From positions 1-51,938 of the forward strand of contig NZ_JANBVH010000032.1 of NCBI RefSeq assembly GCF_024273235.1: a stretch of DNA of 51,938 nucleotides, given 5' to 3'. This document shows, one piece after another, positions 43,573-51,435 of the stretch. A program made the translations under genes and the position numbers. Every line of letters starts with the position of its first letter. Position 1 is the first letter of the stretch. Origin of the DNA: Sphingomonas faeni. GTDB lineage: Bacteria > Pseudomonadota > Alphaproteobacteria > Sphingomonadales > Sphingomonadaceae. Below the pieces are notes generated by a model. The model was not told where the DNA came from. It ran no database searches and saw only the letters and a list, made by a program, of their open reading frames with translations.

Positions 43573-43857
43573 TCACTCGCCCATCAAATAACGGTAGGCC
43601 GCGCGGCATGGTGAAAACAAAAAGACTGCTGCTGCACAAAGGAATATTACGATGCTATTACCCTCATCGACCCTGGTAAAAAACATCACAGCAATAGCAG
43701 CTACGGTGTAAATAATTCGGGGATAGAGAAACTTGGTGTAGCCATCTCCTTCGCCGTAAAAGTAGGGCATGCCAAGGGTGAATACTATCCGCGAGTACAG
43801 CGCCCAATCGAGCGCTAACCCTACCGCGATGGAACTAAAAAAGTAAAATACCACCAC
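43573..43857 (-). CDS. Small membrane protein, AT-rich, unknown function
   Basis: About 94 residues with three hydrophobic segments (about 1-20, 45-60, 68-82), WALYSRIVFTLGMPYFYGEG between the first two and CRAAYRYLMGE at the end. GGAGGG lies seven bases upstream of a GTG at 43857, which makes this start likely; TTG at 43860 and GTG at 43854 are alternatives. Codon use is clearly more AT-rich than the surrounding chromosome, a sign of recent transfer. Confidence 0.65.
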   Translation of the reverse strand: MVVFYFFSSIAVGLALDWALYSRIVFTLGMPYFYGEGDGYTKFLYPRIIYTVAAIAVMFFTRVDEGNSIVIFLCAAAVFLFSPCRAAYRYLMGE

Positions 43858-43948
43858 CAATCGGCCCTCCGCGCGTACGGTATGCTACCAGTATTATGTC
43901 CGCTAGTGGGTGGCGTCGTAAGCCGCACAAACGGCGACGTTTGGGCGG

Positions 43949-43991
43949 AAGCGGAATGGCCGGTTCGGAGAGGAAACCGGAAGGGCAGCTT
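43949..43991 (+). repeat. 43-bp island repeat, copy 2
   Basis: Starts AAGCGGAATG and ends GCAGCTT; 33 of 43 positions match copy 1 in the same orientation. The unit ends 17 bp before the stop of the next minus-strand frame. Confidence 0.55.
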
Positions 43992-44008
43992 ATGGATGAG
44001 AGGAGTGC

Positions 44009-44269
44009 TTAACTGCCGTTTCCTCGTGCGCTCATAGTGACGTCGACATCCGCTACCTTCTGGCGAAGGCGAGTAAGAAACGGCCGTCCGTGCGTTTCCA
44101 TTTTGTCAGGCGAGTAACCGCGTATGACGTCCTCGTACCGCTGCACCTGATCAACAAGGCCGGCACGGAGCCGCTCCAAATCGCGATCGGATAGGGTCTC
44201 TCGTTCTGCGTGGGCTCGCTCGATGAACATATCGTGGGATGGTATGCCCGCATGAACGAGCAACTGCAA
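44009..44269 (-). CDS. Hypothetical protein, weakly supported
   Basis: 86 residues from a TTG or 73 from the ATG at 44230. The sequence is charged and helical (RETLSDRDLERLRAGLVDQVQRYEDVIRGY in part), which looks like a real soluble protein, but no ribosome binding site stands out. No family is recognised. Confidence 0.4.
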   Translation of the reverse strand: MQLLVHAGIPSHDMFIERAHAERETLSDRDLERLRAGLVDQVQRYEDVIRGYSPDKMETHGRPFLTRLRQKVADVDVTMSARGNGS

Positions 44270-44293
44270 TTGGGCGGCATAACGACGAGCTTA

Positions 44294-44327
44294 AACGACC
44301 GGCATTCGTAGTTAGCTGCCGGTCGTT
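44294..44327. repeat. 11-bp inverted repeat between divergent small genes
   Basis: AACGACCGGCA (44294-44304) and TGCCGGTCGTT (44317-44327) are perfect complements around a 12-nt loop. It lies between the starts of two divergent frames, so it is more likely a regulatory or recombination structure than a terminator. Confidence 0.5.
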
Positions 44328-44347
44328 GTCGGTGATACCCGAGTTCG

Positions 44348-44827
44348 ATGACCGAACGTTACGAGCCTGCATCCGACTTTCCCAAGGCAGTTGCTGCTGA
44401 AGAAGTGCCGCTTTCAGGCTCGGCCTTTGCTGACGCGAACATGCAACAGCTTATCGCGATGACGCGGGACGACGATGTCTCTAACCGCGATTGGGCGACC
44501 ATGCTCCTTGCGCTGGAGGAAGCGGATACGCCGGAAATCCGCGAGGCATTGCTATCGGCCGCGAACGATGAAAACGACGTCGTGCGAGCAGAAGCGCTCG
44601 TCGGTATTGCAAGACGCGATCGAGAGCTGGCGCTACCGCTCGTCCTAACAGCGTTGTCTGGCGAGTGGGCGGGTATGCCCATTTTCGAGGCCGCTGCATT
44701 GGTTGCCGTACCCGCCTTAGTGGAGGTGCTTAAAACTTGGACTGAACGGTCAGATGACGAATGGCTCGACCAGCTCGCGTGCGACGCCCTAGCAGCTTGC
44801 GAAAAGAGCCAGCCCACCCCTAACTGA
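44348..44827 (+). CDS. HEAT-repeat domain protein
   Basis: 159 residues, acidic, made of antiparallel helix pairs: DWATMLLALEEADTPEIREAL, then VVRAEALVGIARRDRELALP, then PIFEAAALVAVPALVEVL. This is the HEAT-repeat pattern used for protein-protein contacts. No catalytic residues are seen. It is an orphan in the island; an immunity-like or scaffolding role is possible but unsupported. Confidence 0.7.
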   Translation: MTERYEPASDFPKAVAAEEVPLSGSAFADANMQQLIAMTRDDDVSNRDWATMLLALEEADTPEIREALLSAANDENDVVRAEALVGIARRDRELALPLVLTALSGEWAGMPIFEAAALVAVPALVEVLKTWTERSDDEWLDQLACDALAACEKSQPTPN

Positions 44828-44924
44828 TCAATGTCCGCTATTGGGCCCTTTTTACCGTCGCAACACGGTCCCCGACGCATTAAACTTGCGCATCAAGGTC
44901 GGGTCACGTTTTAGCCGCTCGCAG

Positions 44925-44956
44925 CCTGATGCAAAACTTGTGAGTTTTGCATCAGG
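44925..44956. repeat. Perfect 14-bp-stem hairpin, island repeat copy 1
   Basis: CCTGATGCAAAACT and AGTTTTGCATCAGG pair perfectly around the loop TGTG. A 27-of-30 match to its 3' 30 bases occurs at 45471-45500. The two copies flank the 141-residue gene. This one lies just behind its stop, where it could terminate transcription. Confidence 0.75.
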
Positions 44957-44972
44957 AGTGGAAAGCGGGCCG

Positions 44973-45398
44973 TTAGTGAATAGCTACGTCACCGCCGCCT
45001 AAGGCGATTACAGAAATGCCGCCATGCTCTGGTGCCAAGCTGATGTGCCATCCCTCGTAGCCGGAAGAGTTGCTGAAGGTGTCGAGCCTTATCTCGTCGC
45101 CGAAATAGATCATGAGGTCGGCTGTCTGCCTATCTATGGATAGGCTCGTTATCGACCGTTCCCCGATAAGTTCGTTCGCCTTCGCCTCCCCGTCTACTGG
45201 AGATGGAAGGCCAAACTGCTGTCCGTCATCCTCATTCGCAAAAGCGATTCTCCCGTTGGCGACGATGCGCCACGGAATTGGAAGGGCAATGCTTCCGCCG
45301 CCAGATGCCGTGATTACCCAATCGGCCTCCCGACGGGCGATTTTGCACCGCCGTCCGAGCAACGCTTTCTCAAGCTGTGGTAGCCATTCTACGTCCAT
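44973..45398 (-). CDS. Hypothetical protein, DUF6188-like
   Basis: 141 residues, beta-rich: LEKALLGRRCKIARREADWV, ITSLSIDRQTADLMIYFGDE and FSNSSGYEGWHISLAPEHGG. The order (ligand-like strands, then a YEGW motif and a Gly-rich end) resembles small DUF6188-type proteins that often occur as orphan or immunity-like genes. The match is from memory of the pattern and is tentative. It is bracketed by two copies of one hairpin repeat, as if moved as a unit. Confidence 0.65.
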   Translation of the reverse strand: MDVEWLPQLEKALLGRRCKIARREADWVITASGGGSIALPIPWRIVANGRIAFANEDDGQQFGLPSPVDGEAKANELIGERSITSLSIDRQTADLMIYFGDEIRLDTFSNSSGYEGWHISLAPEHGGISVIALGGGDVAIH

Positions 45399-45470
45399 GT
45401 CGCAGAATTGGCACCTGTTCGGAATGTCCGCAACCGGCGACTGCCAACCGTCAGCTTAAGACCTACTCGT

Positions 45471-45500
45471 TGATGCAGAACTTCTGATTTTTGCATCAGG
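45471..45500. repeat. Imperfect hairpin, island repeat copy 2
   Basis: TGATGCAGAACT and ATTTTTGCATCA form a stem with mismatches around TCTG. It differs from copy 1 (44927-44956) at three positions. Confidence 0.7.
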
Positions 45501-45620
45501 AATGACCGGGATAGAAAGATCGCCCTGAACGAATCGCAGCTTTCGGAAGCGCCTATTTGTAACCCGAGTGTCCGGCATTGGGCGTTTTGCGACAACGATG
45601 CGAATGCGTTATCGCGGATT

Positions 45621-45691
45621 GTCAGCGTAGCTCAATTGGCGGGAGCACCGGTCACAACCGGAGGTTGCGGGTTCGAGTCCTGCCGCTGGCG
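45621..45691 (+). tRNA. tRNA-like sequence with a shortened anticodon arm
   Basis: Acceptor GTCAGCG/CGCTGGC (one wobble pair), D-arm GCTC/GAGC with GG in the loop, variable loop AGGTT and T-arm GCGGG-TTCGAGT-CCTGC are all good. The anticodon arm is only 14 nt, CCGG-TCACAA-CCGG: a 4-bp stem and 6-nt loop instead of 5 bp and 7 nt. If T is position 33 the anticodon would be CAC (Val). No CCA is encoded. It may be a decayed tRNA, an atypical element-borne tRNA or a non-translational tRNA mimic. Confidence 0.6.
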
Positions 45692-46037
45692 ATCCAACCT
45701 GAACGATCGTCTGCAATTGGGAAGCACAATCGGACCGGGAAACGGCAAAGATTGGGCGAAGTGCACCGAACTGCACCGGCGTACGAGCCCGAAAAAAGCT
45801 AACGCGGGCTAGGACCTGAGCCAGTTTCAGCAGGCCGTTCGACCGCACCTTTTGCGGCACGAAAAGACCGCGGGCGAGGCGGGGGGAATAGCGTGTTAAA
45901 TCGGGTCGCAGGGACGGGGCCGCTCTACTCTGTGCCGCCGCCCCGCCCGCCCGACGCGCGCGCCCCGTCCGGACTAAAAAAGCCCTCCACCTACGACGAC
46001 GGTTGTAGCTGCGCCTATCCTGCCCCTAGATGCTGCG

Positions 46038-49000
46038 ATGGGGGATGACACAGAGGTCGACGCGTTCATCGCGCAGTGGCGCGATACCGGCGGGTCCGAG
46101 CTTGCCAACACGCAAAGCTTCATCAACGGCCTGTGCCGGCTGATCGGCGTCGCGCCGCCCGACGGCAGCCGCACCGACGACGCGCATAACGACTATGTGT
46201 TCGAACGCCGCGTGTTCCAGGACAATGGCGACGGCACCAACAGCTTCGGCCGGATCGACGCCTATCGCCGCGGCGCGTTCATCCTGGAGGCCAAGCAGGG
46301 CAGCGACGCCGATCGCGCGGCGGCACAGCGCGGCGAGGACGATCTCGACCTGTTCGGCCAGACCGCCACCGCGCGTATGAAGCGCGGCACCGCCCGGCGC
46401 GGCACGCCCGGCTGGGCCAAGGCGATGGTGCAGGCCAAGGGGCAGGCCGAACGCTATGCCAAGGCGCTGCCGGTCGATCATGGCTGGCCGCCGTTCCTGC
46501 TCGTCACCGACATCGGCTATTGCATCGAGGTCTATGCCGACTTCACCGGCAGCGGGAAGGCCTATGCGCAATTCCCCGACCGGTCGCGCTACCGCATCAT
46601 GCTCGAGGACCTGCGCGACCCGCAAGTCCGCACGCGCCTCGCCGCGATCTGGACCGATCCGAAAAGCCTCGATCCGTCGACCCAGTCGGCGCGCGTCACG
46701 CGCGAGGCCGCCGACCTGCTCGCCACCATATCGCGCCGGCTGGAGGCGCGCGGCCATTCGGCGGAGGCGGTCAGCGGCTTCCTGATGCGGCTGCTGTTCA
46801 CGATGTTCGCCGAGGATACCGGCGTGCTGTTGCCGCAGGACAGCTTCAAGACGCTGCTGCGCGGCCAGCTCGACCACCCCGAGCATCTCCACCACCAATT
46901 ATCTTCGCTCTGGGCGGCGATGGACAAGGGCAGTTTCGCGCCTGCGCTCGGCATCCCGGTCAAGCGCTTCAACGGCTATCTGTTCAAGGATACCGCAGCG
47001 CTCCCGCTCGACCACGACGAATTGCTAGTGCTGATCGAGGCGTCGGAGAAGGACTGGACCGAGGTCGAGCCCGCGATCTTCGGGACTTTGCTCGAACGCG
47101 CGCTGAACCCCAAGGAGCGCGCCAAGCTCGGCGCGCATTACACGCCGCGCGCCTATGTCGAGCGGCTCGTCGGCCCGACCATCATCGAGCCGCTGCGCGC
47201 CGACTGGGCGGGCGTGCGTGTCGCCGCCGCAGAGCTGATCGACCAGGACAAGCCCGACGAGGCGCGCCGCACGGTCGAGACGTTCCACGGCCGCCTCGCT
47301 GCCACCCGCGTGCTCGACCCGGCATGCGGCACGGGCAATTTCCTGTACGTCGCGATGGCGCGGATGAAGGAGCTGGAAGGCGAGGTCCTCGACCTGCTGA
47401 TGGACCTTGGCGACACGCAGTACGTCGCCGAGCTGACCGGCCACACGATCACGCCCGAGAATTTTCTGGGGATCGAGATCAACCCGCGCGCGGCGGCGAT
47501 CGCGCAGCTGGTGCTGTGGATCGGCTATCTGCAATGGCATTTCCGCGTGAACGGCCGGAACAGCCCGCCGCCCGAACCGATTTTGCGCGACATCCGCACG
47601 ATCGAGAATCGCGACGCGCTGATCGACTGGAGCGCGCGGGAGCTGGAGCGCGATGAGCGCGGTGCGCCCGTCACACGCTGGGACGGCGAGACGATGAAGG
47701 TCCACCCGGTGACGGGCAAGCCCGTGCCCGACGAAGCCGCGCGCGCGGAAGTGTATCGCTACGTCAAGCCGAAGGCCGCGACATGGCCCAAGGCGGATTT
47801 TATCATTGGAAATCCGCCGTTCATCGGCGGCAAAGATGTGCGCGAGAAACTGGGTGGCGGCTATTTTGAAGCATTGTTCCGCACCACCGACGTGCCCGAA
47901 AGCGCCGATTTCGTGATGCATTGGTGGGACAAGGCCGCGCTCGCGGTGCGAAAGCGCGGCACCCGACGCTTCGGATTCGTCACAACCAATTCGATCACGC
48001 AAGTTTTCAGCCGTCGCGTCATTGCCAAGCACCTTGACGCAAAAGACCCAATTTCTCTGCGCTTCGCTATTTCAAACCATCCTTGGGTGGATGAAAAGGA
48101 CGGCGCAGCGGTACGCATTGCGATGACAGTCGCTGTCAGCGGTCCAGGTGAGGGTTTGCTTTTAACGGTTTCGAATGAGCGGAACGTTCCCGACATCATA
48201 GAATTTCAAGAGCATTTCGGTGTCATCGGCAGCGACATGCGCCCTGGCATTGACGTAACTTCGACGAAGCCACTGAAGGCCAACGCCAACATTTCATTTC
48301 GCGGCGTAACACTGATCGGGAGTGGATTTATCGTCGATGATACGACTTTTCAGAAGATCGCCGTAGGCGATACACTTGGGCAAGTTGCATTTGTAAAACA
48401 ATATGTAAATGGACGAGATTTAGTTGCTCATACTCGCGATGTGAGAATAATTGATTTATTCGGGCTATCCGAAGATGAGGCTAAGGCTCGGGCCCCATCT
48501 CTTTATCAGCACCTAGCAAATACTGTTCAGCCATTTCGCGCACAGAGCAAGCGGAAATCCTATGTAGATAATTGGTGGTTTTTTGCCGAGCCGCGATCTG
48601 AAATGAGGCGCGCACTAGTTGGACTGGATCGCTACGTCGCCACAACACAGACCGCTAAGCATCGAACGTTCCAGTTTGTGGACGGAAAAACGCTAATCGA
48701 TCAGCAGGTCATCGGCTTTGCAATCGACGATGCGTACGTGCTGGGTTGCCTTAGCTCAGCACCACATATGGCCTACGCATTAGCCGCCGGGGGCAGACTC
48801 GGCGTAGGCGATGATCCTCGCTACAATAACACACGCTGTTTCGACCCTTTTCCCTTCCCCACAGACGTCCCCGAACCGCTCAAGGCGCGCATCCGTGCCA
48901 AGGCAGAGGCTCTCGATGCGCTCCGCAAGCGCGTGCTCGCCGAGCATCCCGACCTGACGCTGACCAAGCTGTACAACGTGCTGGAGGCGTTGCGCGCGGC

Positions 49001-49520
49001 GGACCGCGGCGGGCCGGCGCTGTCCGACAAGGACCGCGACGTGCATGACCGCGGGCTCGTCACGCTGATCCGCCAGCATCACGACGCGATCGATGACGGC
49101 GTGGCCGACGCCTATGGCTGGGGTGACGATCACCGCGCGGGGACGCTCGACGACGAGACGATCCTGACGCGGCTGGTCGCGCTCAACGCCGAACGCGCGG
49201 CCGAGGAAGCGCGCGGGCTGATCCGCTATCTGCGTCCCGACTATCAGGACCCGGGCTATCGCGCGCCGGTGTCGGCGACGCTCGATCTGGGCGAGGCCGC
49301 GGTCGCGCCGGTCAGCAACGTTATCCCCTGGCCCGCTAGCCTGCCGGACCAGGTCGGCGCGGTGCAGGCGATCCTCGCCGCCGCCGCCGGGCCGATGGCC
49401 GCGCAGGACGTCGCGCGCACCTTCAAGGGCAAGCGCGCCGGCACGGTCCGCCCAGTCCTCGACGCGCTCGCCGGCGTCGGCCTCGCGCGCCGCCTGACCG
49501 ATGGGAGATATGCCGCGTGA
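46038..49520 (+). CDS. MmeI-like fused restriction endonuclease and DNA methyltransferase
   Basis: 1160 residues. An N-terminal PD-(D/E)XK nuclease (Asp74 in GRIDAYRRG, Glu84 and Lys86 in LEAKQG) is followed by a helical connector (about 200-360), the adenine methyltransferase with motif I DPACGTGNFL (about 427-436) and motif IV NPPFIGGK (592-599), and a target-recognition and C-terminal part ending in a small winged-helix-like tail. This is the single-chain type IIL/IIG layout of MmeI. Residues about 590-935 are encoded by DNA that is clearly AT-richer than the flanks. Its stop overlaps the next gene by 4 nt. The recognition site cannot be read from the sequence. Confidence 0.9.
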   Translation: MGDDTEVDAFIAQWRDTGGSELANTQSFINGLCRLIGVAPPDGSRTDDAHNDYVFERRVFQDNGDGTNSFGRIDAYRRGAFILEAKQGSDADRAAAQRGEDDLDLFGQTATARMKRGTARRGTPGWAKAMVQAKGQAERYAKALPVDHGWPPFLLVTDIGYCIEVYADFTGSGKAYAQFPDRSRYRIMLEDLRDPQVRTRLAAIWTDPKSLDPSTQSARVTREAADLLATISRRLEARGHSAEAVSGFLMRLLFTMFAEDTGVLLPQDSFKTLLRGQLDHPEHLHHQLSSLWAAMDKGSFAPALGIPVKRFNGYLFKDTAALPLDHDELLVLIEASEKDWTEVEPAIFGTLLERALNPKERAKLGAHYTPRAYVERLVGPTIIEPLRADWAGVRVAAAELIDQDKPDEARRTVETFHGRLAATRVLDPACGTGNFLYVAMARMKELEGEVLDLLMDLGDTQYVAELTGHTITPENFLGIEINPRAAAIAQLVLWIGYLQWHFRVNGRNSPPPEPILRDIRTIENRDALIDWSARELERDERGAPVTRWDGETMKVHPVTGKPVPDEAARAEVYRYVKPKAATWPKADFIIGNPPFIGGKDVREKLGGGYFEALFRTTDVPESADFVMHWWDKAALAVRKRGTRRFGFVTTNSITQVFSRRVIAKHLDAKDPISLRFAISNHPWVDEKDGAAVRIAMTVAVSGPGEGLLLTVSNERNVPDIIEFQEHFGVIGSDMRPGIDVTSTKPLKANANISFRGVTLIGSGFIVDDTTFQKIAVGDTLGQVAFVKQYVNGRDLVAHTRDVRIIDLFGLSEDEAKARAPSLYQHLANTVQPFRAQSKRKSYVDNWWFFAEPRSEMRRALVGLDRYVATTQTAKHRTFQFVDGKTLIDQQVIGFAIDDAYVLGCLSSAPHMAYALAAGGRLGVGDDPRYNNTRCFDPFPFPTDVPEPLKARIRAKAEALDALRKRVLAEHPDLTLTKLYNVLEALRAADRGGPALSDKDRDVHDRGLVTLIRQHHDAIDDGVADAYGWGDDHRAGTLDDETILTRLVALNAERAAEEARGLIRYLRPDYQDPGYRAPVSATLDLGEAAVAPVSNVIPWPASLPDQVGAVQAILAAAAGPMAAQDVARTFKGKRAGTVRPVLDALAGVGLARRLTDGRYAA

Positions 49521-50443
49521 GCGACCTGAAGCTGTTCCGCACCACTGCGACGGGCGTCGCCGAACTGCCCGGCGGCGCGGTCGCGCTCGAAAAATCGTTG
49601 CAGACCTTGTTCGAGGCCAATCTGGAGGCGTTGCTCGGCGTGCGCTTCCTCGCGTCGGAATTCATCGCGAGCGCCGCCGGGCGGATGGATACGCTGGGCA
49701 TCGACGAAAACAACGCGCCGGTGGTGATCGAATATAAGCGTGCGACGAACGAGAACGTAATCAACCAAGGGCTGTTCTATCTCGACTGGCTGATGGGTCA
49801 CCGCAAGGATTTCGAGTGGCTGGTGATGGAGAAGCTCGGCAAGGACGTCGCGCAGAAGGTCGACTGGCCCGGCTCGCGGCTGATTTGCGTCGCGGGTGAC
49901 TTTCAGAAATGGGACGAGCATGCGGTCAAGCAGATGAACCGCACGATCGATCTGGTCCGCTATCGCCGCTATGGCGACGACCTGTTGCTGCTGGAGCAAT
50001 TGACCGCGACGACCGCCAGTCCTGCGGTCGGCGGCCAGGGAGCTGCGGTGGCGACGGCAGGCGGCACGACAGGGCTCGCGAAAAAGACGAAGACCGTCAG
50101 CCAGCAAATCGAGGAGGCGCCTCCTGCGCTGCTCGATCTGTATCACGCGGTCGTGGCCTATCTTCAGGCGGCCGGCGATGATGTTCAGGTGAAGCCGACC
50201 GATCTGTACATCGCGTTTCGTCGGTTGAAGAACTTCGCATGCCTCGAAATGCGTAACCAGATCGGCAAGCTGCTGGTTTTCGTGCGCGTAAATCCGGACA
50301 CGGTGACGCTAGAGCCCGGCTTTACGAAAGACATGCGCGGCATCGGCCACTACGGCACCGGCGATCTGGAGATTTCAATCCATACGCTCGCCGATCTGGA
50401 AAAGGCCAAGCCGCTCTTCGACAAAGCCTATCAGAACGGATGA
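49517..50443 (+). CDS. PD-(D/E)XK nuclease-like protein with DUF5655-like C-terminus
   Basis: 308 residues. The N-terminal domain has Asp58 (GRMDTLG), Glu72 and Lys74 (VIEYKR) and Gln84, the DUF91/NucS-like nuclease arrangement. A linker (about 165-190) leads to a C-terminal domain (about 195-306) with YIAFRRLKNFACLEMR and GTGDLEISI, which resembles DUF5655. The GTG at 49517 overlaps the methyltransferase stop as GTGA, so both proteins are made together. It may cut DNA independently, assist the MmeI-like enzyme or guard against its loss. Similar proteins are often labelled transporter in databases, which the motifs do not support. Confidence 0.82.
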   Translation: MSDLKLFRTTATGVAELPGGAVALEKSLQTLFEANLEALLGVRFLASEFIASAAGRMDTLGIDENNAPVVIEYKRATNENVINQGLFYLDWLMGHRKDFEWLVMEKLGKDVAQKVDWPGSRLICVAGDFQKWDEHAVKQMNRTIDLVRYRRYGDDLLLLEQLTATTASPAVGGQGAAVATAGGTTGLAKKTKTVSQQIEEAPPALLDLYHAVVAYLQAAGDDVQVKPTDLYIAFRRLKNFACLEMRNQIGKLLVFVRVNPDTVTLEPGFTKDMRGIGHYGTGDLEISIHTLADLEKAKPLFDKAYQNG

Positions 50444-50477
50444 TGAGTCCGGGCGACGCAAAACGCCGCCCGGTCAT

Positions 50478-51284
50478 TCATAGTGCGGCGACGTTCGAAA
50501 CGATCAGCTCGCCCGCCTTCATCGCAGCCCCGGCGCCAACCGAATACGTAGTTTCCGCCGTCCGGATATGGAATCGGCTGAACGTCTCGCGCGCGCCGGG
50601 CGTGTCGTTGATCGACAGCAGGAACTTGCCCTTAATGCCGGCGAGCTGCGCGGCGAGCTGCGCAAAGTCGGCCCGGCCAAACACGTCCTGGCCATAGTCC
50701 TCTTCGCATCCCCAATAGGGCGGGTCGAGATAGAACAGCATGCCGGCGCGATCGTACCGACGGATGAATTCGGCATAGCCGAGCTGCTCGATCACGACGC
50801 CGGCCAGGCGCTCGTGAATGTCGGCGAGCAATGGCTCCAGCTTGGCGACGTTGAACCGCGCGCCCTGCGTCTTGTCGACACCGAAATGCCGGCCGTTGAC
50901 CTTGCCCCCGAACGCCAGGCGCTGGAGGTAGAGGAAGCGGCACGCTCGCTCGAGGTCGGTCAGCGTCTCGGGCGGAGTGGCCTTCAGCCGTTCGAATTCG
51001 GCACGGGCGGCAACGCGGAACCGCAGCATGTCGATCATGTACGGATAGTGCCGCTGCAGGACGCGGAAGAACGTCACGACATCGCCCGACACGTCGTTGA
51101 TGACCTCGACCTTCGGCCGTGATCGGCGCCGCAGGAAGACGCCGCCCATGCCGACGAAGGGTTCGGCGTAGCCTTCATGGTCGACGCGCTCGATCATCGC
51201 GACCAGGCGCGACGCCAGATTGCGCTTGCCGCCGATATAGCCCGCGGCCGGTGCGACGGGCTGAACAGAATTAAGGGTGTACAT
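50478..51284 (-). CDS. Phage-type Dam DNA adenine methylase (D12 class)
   Basis: 268 residues. AGYIGGKRNLASRLV and AEPFVGMGGVFLRR form the SAM-binding region and DPPYWGCEEDYG is the catalytic motif of D12-class N6-adenine methylases. Phage-borne Dam proteins protect phage DNA from host restriction. It lies downstream of the portal gene on the same strand and its stop is only 34 bp from the end of the convergent nuclease gene. Confidence 0.93.
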   Translation of the reverse strand: MYTLNSVQPVAPAAGYIGGKRNLASRLVAMIERVDHEGYAEPFVGMGGVFLRRRSRPKVEVINDVSGDVVTFFRVLQRHYPYMIDMLRFRVAARAEFERLKATPPETLTDLERACRFLYLQRLAFGGKVNGRHFGVDKTQGARFNVAKLEPLLADIHERLAGVVIEQLGYAEFIRRYDRAGMLFYLDPPYWGCEEDYGQDVFGRADFAQLAAQLAGIKGKFLLSINDTPGARETFSRFHIRTAETTYSVGAGAAMKAGELIVSNVAAL

Positions 51285-51435
51285 GTAGGATTTCCTCGCC
51301 TTGTAGAGATCCCGCCCGTGCGGATCGCGCGGGTGCGGGACGGCCGATGGCCGTTGGTCGTGGCGAGACAGATCCTCGTCGGTGTGCCGGGTTGCAGCCC
51401 AGCATCCCCCGCCCGGCTATGCCGGACGTGAAAGC

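Larger units (their letters stand above)
45399..46037. other. 639-bp non-coding stretch with a tRNA-like locus
   Basis: It holds the hairpin copy at 45471, a GTGTCCGGCATTGGG motif at 45568 related to ATGTCCGC-type motifs at 43896 and 44831, the tRNA-like sequence at 45621, and a C-rich spacer with a 9-bp inverted repeat GGACGGGGC/GCCCCGTCC (45912-45920, 45962-45970) before the restriction gene. No protein gene is supported. Confidence 0.5.

Noticed and set aside
44294..45500. Integron attC sites
   Set aside because: The inverted repeats here lack the paired RYYYAAC and GTTRRRY cores, and no integron integrase is present; the cassette idea rests only on flanking repeats.
45609..45860. Minus-strand frame containing AAGLEPATSG and QLSYADN
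   Set aside because: This wording is the well-known spurious translation of the antisense of a tRNA; it supports the tRNA-like call instead.
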